From: Pigoraptor vietnamica
Taxonomy: Eukaryota; Opisthokonta; Filasterea
Reading direction: 5' to 3'
NCBI GenBank assembly: GCA_943704525.1
Contig: CALSCQ010002892.1
Span: 1 to 18,133, forward strand
DNA length: 18,133 nt
The notes under the pieces: model-generated
Told to the model about the DNA's origin: nothing
Seen by the model: the letters and a program-made list of their open reading frames with translations, nothing else
Database searches by the model: none
Translations under genes and position numbers: made by a program
Part shown: piece by piece, positions 11,642-18,133 of the stretch
Position numbering within the stretch: position 1 is the first letter of the stretch
Layout of the letters: each line of letters starts with the position of its first letter

Positions 11642-13600
11642 ATGCTCGTGATGGAGCGGCCTCGCTGTCCACTAATAGGCGGGTGTCAGCCGACTTCGAT
11701 TGCGGAGAGCCTTTACGCGCACTTGACGAGCACGGAGGGACTGCGCTCGCGATGGGAGCGGTGGTTCATGCATCAGGGCGTGCGCGTCCAGTCGTTTGTC
11801 GTGTACGACGAGGACGTGCCCAGCATCATGCACAACGAGTCCGTGGCGACCAACCCGAAAAACACGCTGAATAACCACCTCCACCGCACGCTGCGGTTCA
11901 AGAAGGCCGGCGACTGCTCCGTTGAGCCGCGATTTACGGAATGGTACGACCCGCGTGGGGACTTTGTAGCCCCCGGGCCGCCCCCGCCCCCCGAGCAGAT
12001 TGCGGCGGGGCGCGTGTTCATGCAGCCGCGCGTTCCCCCCATGCAACACTCAACAATCATCGCCGACCACAACGCTTCCGTGTTGGTGTCGTCCCCGTCG
12101 GATTTGGGGAAGCCGCGGAGCCAGAGCGTCGAGTGGGTCCCGCCGCGACGCAGCCCTTCGGACGGGAAGATCCGCAGCAGCAGCTTGAACAGCAGCCTCA
12201 ACGGCAGCTTTCGAAAGATGGCGCGCGCGCGAAGGGAACGCACGCCGTCGGCCAACGAAGTTTTGAGCGACGCTGCGTCGGGGACTCCCTCGCCGCAGTC
12301 GGACGTCGGCGGTTCCGACGGTCCCAGTCCCGTGCGGCGAGTGTCTGGCGGCGGCAAGGGGGCGGTGGCCAAGAGGAGATCAAGCACACCGCTCAAGCGC
12401 TCGCTGTCGCAGCCCGTGCCCACACCCACGGCAACCATACACACGGACTCTTCGCCGATGAGCGACGTGGACGGCATGTTTCGGTCCCACAGCCCGTTTG
12501 AGGTTCGTCACGAGGATCTGTTGCACGGCGATCTCGACACGGGATCGCGGGGCGACTCGACCAACTCTGGACCGCTTTCGGACATGCTCGAACTACAGCC
12601 GCCTGACGAGCGCATCCACGACGAACTGCTCGAGTCGTACGAGAACGCGCACCGCGACTTCGCGGCGGGCCACCCCGACGAGCGGCACCGGCACGTGCAG
12701 TCGCACGCGCACGCACATGCCATGGGCGAGTACGGTTGGGACATGCAGATGGCGCAGATGCTGCCGCCGCACAACTACTACGCGAACCTATCGGCGTGGA
12801 GCGAGGCGTTCAGCGAACTCGGAGCCATGCCCGGTCACGCGTACGACGTCGACGGAACGCCGCATAACGTGCACCCACCACCTGTGCATGGGTACTACGA
12901 CGACGCGGCCGTTGACGACCTGGAGCACACGGTGGCCGAAAGGCTGCACGTGGACGAGCACCACGTGCTTGGCGTGGCACACGCTGTGGATGACGTTGCG
13001 TCTTCCATGACGGCGTCACCGCCAGTGGCACCCCAGGACGTCGAAGGTGGGCTTCGTGCGCGGCTCTTGAGCGCGTGGGAAGACCTCGAGAAGTTTGCCG
13101 TGATGCGCGCGGAGGACGGCGAGGCTTTCGGCCCCGAGCACGCCATCTTCGTGCGTGGTGTCGCCGAGTTGCTCACCCGCGAGACGCTATCGAGCGGTGC
13201 GTCGTTGGGGTACGCGACCGAAGCGATGGCACCTCCCGCAGGCAAGGGTCCTGTCCGCCGTACCAGCAAGATTGCGCGGACGCGGTCGCTTGGCTCGGTC
13301 GCGCCTTCGCAGCCGTATCCCCTCGCGTCGTCGCCTGATCACCCGACCTCAACGAACCGACGGCGAGGGTCGCTGCGTGGTGCGAAGGAGAAGCACGTCG
13401 AGTCAACGTCGTCGTCGCCGGTGAAGTTTGATCCGGCGCACTTTGACAGCGCGATGTCGTGCATTTTGCCTCTGGTGCACGAGTGGATGTGCCACACGGA
13501 CTTTGCGGCTTTGCGCGCGCGCGGACTGGACGCCATGTTCCGCGAGATCGAGGGACTCCGCGCGTCGGCCCATGCGTGTGCGGTGACTTCGATGCCGTGA
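11642..13600 (+). CDS. Orphan Ser/Pro/His-rich protein of unknown function (652 aa, single exon)
   Basis: I recognise no family. The open frame runs 653 codons with coding-like composition and no convincing splice pair. ATG 11642 is used; an in-frame ATG at 11651 is an equally good start. Residues 18-108 look folded (WERWFMHQGVRVQSFVVYDE; TEWYDPRGDF). From 109 to about 320 the protein is Pro/Ser-rich with many basophilic sites. These include RSLSQP (253-258), which fits the mode-1 14-3-3 pattern RSXSXP, and RSQSVE (159-164). Residues 340-450 are rich in His and acidic residues (HVQSHAHAHAMGEYGW). Two probable helical segments follow (about 468-515 and 596-645), separated by another basic Ser-rich linker (538-580). 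There is no signal peptide or membrane segment. A phosphorylated adaptor or scaffold is inference only. Confidence 0.8.
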   Translation: MLVMERPRCPLIGGCQPTSIAESLYAHLTSTEGLRSRWERWFMHQGVRVQSFVVYDEDVPSIMHNESVATNPKNTLNNHLHRTLRFKKAGDCSVEPRFTEWYDPRGDFVAPGPPPPPEQIAAGRVFMQPRVPPMQHSTIIADHNASVLVSSPSDLGKPRSQSVEWVPPRRSPSDGKIRSSSLNSSLNGSFRKMARARRERTPSANEVLSDAASGTPSPQSDVGGSDGPSPVRRVSGGGKGAVAKRRSSTPLKRSLSQPVPTPTATIHTDSSPMSDVDGMFRSHSPFEVRHEDLLHGDLDTGSRGDSTNSGPLSDMLELQPPDERIHDELLESYENAHRDFAAGHPDERHRHVQSHAHAHAMGEYGWDMQMAQMLPPHNYYANLSAWSEAFSELGAMPGHAYDVDGTPHNVHPPPVHGYYDDAAVDDLEHTVAERLHVDEHHVLGVAHAVDDVASSMTASPPVAPQDVEGGLRARLLSAWEDLEKFAVMRAEDGEAFGPEHAIFVRGVAELLTRETLSSGASLGYATEAMAPPAGKGPVRRTSKIARTRSLGSVAPSQPYPLASSPDHPTSTNRRRGSLRGAKEKHVESTSSSPVKFDPAHFDSAMSCILPLVHEWMCHTDFAALRARGLDAMFREIEGLRASAHACAVTSMP

Positions 13601-13952
13601 ATGTTTCGTGTGGTGTGTGTGTGTTCCCGCTGTGGAGCATCGCCTTTCGATTTGCGTCGCCGCGTCGCCCTCTCGAGAGATGTGCTTGCGTGCGCGTGTC
13701 CCCTTCCACTGTCTTGCCGATTTTCACGCTGCGTGCGCCCCAAGCCTCACTAAAAGAACGCAATTCAACGCCATGGCCCCTTCTCAACTTTTTGGGTGCT
13801 GTTGCATGTGCTTGCACTCGGTCGTGATGTTCGACGGATGTCTGGACTGAAGCGTCTGTCCGCCAATTGGTGGTGCGTGGCGACAGTAGCCTTCAAGACA
13901 GTGCGGCTTCGTCACACTTTTCCAAAGCGCAGAGGGAAAAGAAGGCGCGAAA
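13601..13952. other. Intergenic region between the orphan gene and the acetyltransferase gene
   Basis: A GC-rich 352-base spacer with a short GT-rich patch just after the orphan stop. It contains an upstream ATG at 13773 that opens a 25-codon frame ending TGA at 13848-13850. No poly(A) consensus, tRNA or copy of the TGACTATGGGC motif is visible. Confidence 0.6.
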
Positions 13953-14188
13953 ATGCAGATCGAGCTCAAGGACGGCACACGTCTGTCCGTCGTGGACGTG
14001 CGCGCGCACTACGATCACGGCCTTCTCTCGCAGTTTTACAGAGACGTCATGATACCAAGCTTCCCGATTGCGGACGAATTGGACGACTTCGAGACATGGG
14101 GTGTGTGTGCGGCAGCGCATGTGTCTGCTTGTGTGCGTGCGTGCATGCGTGTGGTGTGTGCGTGTGTGTGTATGTGTGTGTGTGTGTG

Positions 14189-14225
<37 letters not shown>

Positions 14226-15330
14226 CGTGCATGCATGTGTGGTGTGTGTGTGTAGGCCTGTTTGGGAGATGGGCATGAGACATAAAGCGGTTTGTGGCAA
14301 TAGCATGTTCGTGTACAATACTACACTCACTCACACGCGCGCAACCCAAACAATGAAACTCTTCGCCCGTAAAATGAACGCGTATACTCTGAAATGCAGT
14401 CGACAACTTGGACCCCGCGCGCCGTGACGACGCGGATCCGCTCGAACCGAAGTTTCACGTCATTCTTGCGGTTGTGGATGGACCTTCATCACCGTCCGCG
14501 TCTTCGCCCTCTGCGTCCGCGCGCACTGCCGTTGGCGGCATTGTGTGCGAGTACTATCCTGGCTCCGGTTGCGCACTCGTCTCGTACATGGCGGTGCTTG
14601 AGGAGATGCGCGGCAAGGGCATGCAGCGGAAATTGATCAATGTCGCGCTCGAGGTGAGGTGCTTCGCGTTTTCGTGTTGGACCGCACGCGCGTCTCGCTC
14701 ATTGCATTGTACACTATCGCGCCCCTGTTGTCTCTACATTCTATGCGCACTCGTGCTCACACACTCTCGACTCGAACTTGCCGCTGTCGTTGCAGCTCGT
14801 TCCGAGAGAGTACGGCGGGTGTGATCTCTTTGTCGCAGAGACAAACCGCGTCGGTGTCGTGGACGGCGTCATGCAAGCAGAGACGCGACACGGCGTGCTG
14901 CGAAGTGTGGGCTTTCGGGGGCTCGACTACGACTATGCGCAGCCGCCGCTGAGGGAGACGGGCGACTGGGTGCGCGGGCTTGTGCTGCTCGTGCACGAGT
15001 CGTCGCTGGGAAGTGGACATGGCGAGTGTGGCGTTCGCATTCTCCTCTCTCTTTTCACTCAGCGGCTTCCCTTCGTCTCCCTCTTCGCAACATACCCCAT
15101 ACGCACCCGTTGTTCTCTATTCTGACGTGGAAATGCCCCCTAATCCCTTTCGCACGCCAGATGGGACTGTCTCATCGGCGCGTGTTCGCAAGTTCCTCGC
15201 CGATTTCTTTCGAGTGCTCGGAGCACCGACGGCGAGCGAGGCATACGTGCGGCAGATGCAATGGCTGGACGCTCACCCGCACATTCGCGTCCTCTCGGAG
15301 ACGCCGTGGCGCTTGTCGTGCGACGACTGA
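13953..15330 (+). CDS. GNAT-family N-acetyltransferase-like protein (four exons, 265 aa)
   Basis: Exons are 13953-14100, 14400-14653, 14796-15021 and 15161-15330 (798 nt). The protein starts MQIELKDGTRLSVVDVR, with helical FYRDVMIPSFPIADEL. It continues into the GNAT core: a beta strand (FHVILAVVDG), a second strand pair (AVGGIVCEYYPGSGCALVSYMAV), then the acetyl-CoA pyrophosphate-binding loop RGKGMQRKLI, a good match to the motif A pattern R/Q-x-x-G-x-G/A. FVAETN and SVGFRGLDYDYAQPPL fit the later motif B region. The substrate is not predictable. A C-terminal extension after VRGLVLLVHE is joined by the least certain junction: a GC donor (GCGAGT at 15022) restores the frame as HDGTVSSAR, while phase-compatible GT donors at 15013 and 15028 have poor consensus. 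The region upstream of the ATG gives no better start. Confidence 0.78.
14101..14253 (+). repeat. Imperfect (GT)n-rich tract in acetyltransferase intron 1
   Basis: GT repeats with GC and AT interruptions start at the donor itself (GTGTGTGTGC) and run through half of intron 1 (14101-14399), the longest intron in the window. Because the donor is embedded in the repeat, slippage there could shift the 5' splice site by multiples of two bases. Confidence 0.92.
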
Positions 15331-15514
15331 TCCGTGTCCCTCCCCTTGCCAGTCAAAAGAATAAGATGCAATATTAGACTAAATGGCATGTGCTCCAGAC
15401 GAAGCTCTCCGTGCAGCAGAGCAGGCGTGTTCTCTCTGCGCCTTTATTGCGAAGGGGAGGTGCTGCATGCACGTGTGGGCGTTTGAGCAACGAAGGGCGG
15501 TGAAGGTGGCGGAC

Positions 15515-15529
15515 ACACCATCTTGGTGT
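15515..15529 (+). repeat. Perfect hairpin, 6-bp stem with 3-base loop
   Basis: ACACCA (15515-15520) pairs with TGGTGT (15524-15529) around the loop TCT. The stem can be extended by GAC/GTC across a bulge. It lies 23 bases before the AAGTGGAGC plus TGACTATGGGC pair. It could be a 3'-end or regulatory structure, or chance. Confidence 0.4.
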
Positions 15530-15560
15530 CTGTCAGCCAAAACATTTTGCGAAGTGGAGC

Positions 15561-15571
15561 TGACTATGGGC
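15561..15571 (+). promoter_or_regulatory. TGACTATGGGC motif, copy 3
   Basis: Exact 11-mer, 407 bases before the calpain ATG, directly preceded by AAGTGGAGC (15552-15560). Copy 2 sits at almost the same distance (415 bases) before the orphan gene and is also near AAGTGGAGC. Confidence 0.4.
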
Positions 15572-15967
15572 AATGTATGGGAAGGGTGATGTGGGATTGG
15601 GTGGTGTGCGTTCAGTGTGCCACTCTTGAGGAGAAACTCGCTATTCTTCCGTAGCCCACACTTCGGCCCTTCGCGCAACCCTTCTCACGCACACACACAC
15701 GCACGCACAAGTGTGCATGAAAGGACTTTGATGCGGTCGTAAGTTACCTTCGTGCATTGAAAATCGCTTGTCGGCTGACGACACGTCGAAACGTCACGCG
15801 CTTCGCGTGAAGTCTGCGCGCGCGTTTGCTACAAACTGCTCTCAGTGACATTCGGGGGCGGTGTGCGTGTGCGCGCGTGTGTGGACGCGTGCGCACACGG
15901 TCGTTTCATGCTCTTGGAACAGACGGCCGCCCCCATCCGCTGAGAGTTAACACTCTCCCTGCGCGGC

Positions 15968-18083
15968 ATGGACCCACGCACCGACGTCTCGCCGCCACCG
16001 GCCTATTACGAGCTGTACCGCGATGCCCAAGTGGCCGCGTCGCATGCCGTCGCAGCAGACGCCGAGGGTCGCCATGCAGACGCATACGGCCTCTATTTGC
16101 GCGCAGTCGAAGTCTTGCTGCGCGATGTCGCCGTGGACGGCGATCGCACACGTGCCACGACCATGCAGGATGCGGCACGCCGTTACGTGGAGCGGGCGGA
16201 GGCGATTTCTTCCGCATCTTCCGCTGCCGGCGCACAACGAAAGGGGTTGATGAGCAACAGCGATTCGGCGCAGCCTCGGAGACCACCACCACCAACAACA
16301 ACGCCCGCAGCGCCCGCACCCAGCGCGCCGCCCGCGTCGGCGTTTGCTCCGCGGCGATCGGATCCCGAAGCAGAGGCCGCGATGCGCCTTCTCGACAAGG
16401 CAGATCGGCTGTATCGCGAGGGGCTGAGCGCGGAGACGGGCGGCGTGCTGCCGGTCGCGCTCGCCAAATATCAGCAAGCGGCCGCGGCGTTCATCGAGTG
16501 TCACAAGGCTGAGAAGGACGAGGGGAGAAAGAAGGAGATCAAGGGCATCGCCGCCGAAGTGCTCTCCCGCGCAGAGGCGCTTGCGGCGTCGTCGAAGGCG
16601 GACCGCGCAGGCAGGGCAGACGACAGCGTGGCGAGTGGGAGTGCGCGCGTGCCATCGCCCAACGGAAACGCGCTGTTACCCGGTCCGCCCCCGGCGGTCG
16701 ATCTGTCTGGGCTGTCGGTGGCCCCTCGCAGCCCGCGGGCGGCTGGCGGCGGCGGCGGCGGTGCGTCGGGTGGAGGTGGGGACGGTGGGAAGCTGACGCC
16801 TTCGGAGATTGAAGTGCTGCGGACGACGTCGGTGATCAACGGTCGCACGTTTGTGCCGTGGCTCAGCGTAGATCTGAGGGAGCGATACGAGTTTGACTCG
16901 CCGTTTTGGTGGGTTGCGCGATGCCGTGCGTGTGTGTTGTGTCGCTGTTCTTTTGATGATTGTCGGACGACGCGTGTGTGGCGTTTCTCTGGAGGAGGGG
17001 ATATAATGTGTGGGCAGTCGTGTGAAACACACTGCTGTGGAGAAGAGAGAGCCTTCTGGTCGTGGAGAGCGCCTCGCGACTGTATGGCAGTGTGTTCTTG
17101 TAAAAGTTGCGTTTCTTTTGCCGATGTCAGAGACTAACGTGCACATGCGCGTTTGTTTCGGGGGCTTGCAGCGACCCGGACGGCCTCCTCCGCCTTGCGC
17201 CCAAGCAGGCGTCGCAGTTCAAGGAGTGGGCGCGCCCGTCGCAGTTCTGCGCGGGTCAGCCCGCGATGGTGCACACACTTTCCGCCATGTCCATTCGGCA
17301 GACTGTCGTCAGCGACTGTTCGTTCGTGGCGTCGCTGAGCATATGCGCCGAGTACGAGCGCAAGTTCAGCCGCCGCCTTGTCACGGGCATCATTTATCCG
17401 CAAGACAGGCGAGGGAATCCGGTGTACAACCCCTCGGGCAAGTACGTCGTGAAGCTCAACATCAACGGAGTCGCGCGAAAGGTGGGCCTTTATTTTATTA
17501 TTTTTTTTTTTTGTGTGTGTGTGTGTGTGGGCGTGCGTGCGTGTGTATGCATGTATATGCGTGTGCGTCATGTGTGTGTGTGGCGTGCGTGTGTTAGTGG
17601 GTCTCTGTGTGAGCGTGTACGTTCCTGTCTTGATACTCTCCTCACTCATTTCGCTTCACAACCAGGTCGTCGTGGACGATCGGCTGCCTGTGGATGCGTA
17701 CGGTCGTCTCCTGTGCTCGTACTCGCGCGACGGCAACGAACTGTGGGTCAGTCTCATCGAGAAGGCATACCTGAAGGTGGGATTAGGAAAACAGCGCGGC
17801 GTTCAATGTTGCGGGGACTCGATTTTATGCAAGTCCGCAATTTTTTTTTTTGTGTGTGGCGACGGGTTCGCTTTTCAAGTCTCTGTCTGTTGTCACCTGG
17901 TCTTTAGGTTTGGCATTCACCTTCCGTTGCACAGGTGAACGGCGGCTACGACTGGCCCGGTTCCAACTCCTCCATCGACATGTATGCGCTCACGGGGTGG
18001 ATTCCCGAGCGAATGCCCCTGCGCAAGGACTCGTTCGACGCGGACAAGGTGTGGCGGAAGCTCAACGAGGCACTCAAGCTCGG
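15968..18083 (+). CDS. CAPN7: Calpain-7 (PalB-type) cysteine protease, 3' end cut off by the window
   Basis: Exons seen are 15968-16908, 17172-17481, 17666-17776 and 17935-18083 (503 complete codons). Two MIT domains lie at about 13-80 and 134-208; in calpain-7 these bind ESCRT-III proteins. Pro-rich (105-122) and poly-Gly (260-275) linkers follow. The calpain catalytic region begins near LTPSEIEVLRTTSVINGR (276). The active-site Cys is Cys363 in VVSDCSFVAS, the calpain-7 form of the papain-like motif. NPSGKYVVKLNINGV, ELWVSLIEKAYLK and GGYDWPGSNSSIDM continue the domain. The His and Asn of the triad and the C-terminal C2-like domains lie beyond the window. The first junction (donor GTGGGT at 16909) creates Cys314 and restores PFCDPDGLL. 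The last visible donor is GTGGGT at 18084. The family acts at endosomes; PalB/Rim13 relatives process pH-signalling factors in fungi. Confidence 0.95.
17501..17595 (+). repeat. T12 followed by (GT)n in calpain intron 2
   Basis: T12 (17501-17512) passes directly into a pure GT tract (17513-17529), then into imperfect GTGCG/GTGT repeats to about 17595. All of it lies in the 5' half of intron 2 (17482-17665), away from the acceptor. Confidence 0.93.
17841..17859 (+). repeat. T11 followed by short GT run in calpain intron 3
   Basis: T11 (17841-17851) is followed directly by GTGTGTGG in intron 3 (17777-17934). This is the same T-then-GT order as in the preceding intron of this gene. Confidence 0.9.
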
Positions 18084-18108
18084 GTGGGTGCGCTAGTAAT
18101 GTGTGTGT

Positions 18109-18133
18109 GGGGGGGGGGGGGGGGGGGGGGGGG
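18109..18133. repeat. G25 homopolymer at the window end
   Basis: Twenty-five G run to the last base, after a GTGTGTG stretch inside the calpain intron that opens at 18084. It may be real, or a sequencing or assembly artefact at a contig end; no other G run in the window approaches this length. Confidence 0.95.

Larger units (their letters stand above)
15331..15967. other. Intergenic region between the acetyltransferase gene and the calpain gene
   Basis: These 637 bases hold a short A-rich 3' flank (AAAAGAATAAG near 15355), a GC-rich middle with a hairpin and the third TGACTATGGGC element, a short CA/CG repeat (about 15690-15710), and a GTGTGCG-rich leader (about 15858-15900) before the calpain ATG. 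Overlapping frames on both strands (15383-15589 and 15379-15678) are short, lack any domain I know, and are not called as genes. Confidence 0.6.

Noticed and set aside
15379-15678. A 99-codon minus-strand frame and a 68-codon plus-strand frame in the same interval
   Set aside because: They overlap each other, lie in a spacer with repeat-like features, and show no domain or splice context. They are described as intergenic instead.

Overview
This is nuclear DNA from a microbial eukaryote. It is GC-rich in coding sequence, with many short introns (72 to 299 bases), (CA/TG)n tracts inside the introns, and no operon-like spacing. The gene content fits an amoebozoan best: a TmcB/TmcC-type multi-pass protein (families I know mainly from Dictyostelium, Archamoebae and ciliates) beside a MARK/PAR-1 kinase and a calpain-7. 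The species assignment is inference. The window starts in a (TC)n tract and ends in a 25-base G run, so it may be a whole contig broken at simple repeats.

Layout, all five genes on the + strand. (1) 345-5925: nine-exon gene for a 1483-residue TmcB/TmcC-like membrane protein. (2) 6899-10487: nine-exon gene for a 779-residue MARK/PAR-1/Kin1-type Ser/Thr kinase with kinase, UBA-like and KA1 domains. (3) 11642-13600: single-exon gene for a 652-residue orphan protein, rich in Ser/Pro/His and in basic phosphosite-like motifs. (4) 13953-15330: four-exon gene for a 265-residue GNAT-type acetyltransferase, with one probable GC-AG intron. (5) 15968 to the window end: calpain-7 (PalB-type) cysteine protease with two MIT domains, cut off by the window end after the catalytic Cys.

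I rebuilt the exon structures by hand. Each of the four spliced models keeps frame across every junction, and the three complete ones sum to a multiple of three. Of the 23 donors used, 22 begin GTG, 21 match GTGNG, and 22 have G as the last exon base. This is a coherent splice-site dialect rather than GTAAGT.

The genes do not form an obvious pathway. The kinase and the calpain belong to polarity/cytoskeletal signalling and to ESCRT-linked proteolysis, and the Tmc protein is probably a membrane sensor or scaffold. Several intergenic regions hold undescribed structure: an 11-mer found about 410 bases upstream of two different genes, an AT-rich island, a cluster of perfect inverted repeats before the orphan gene, and a 25-base direct repeat after the Tmc gene. 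I see no tRNA, rRNA, CRISPR array or recognisable transposase gene.
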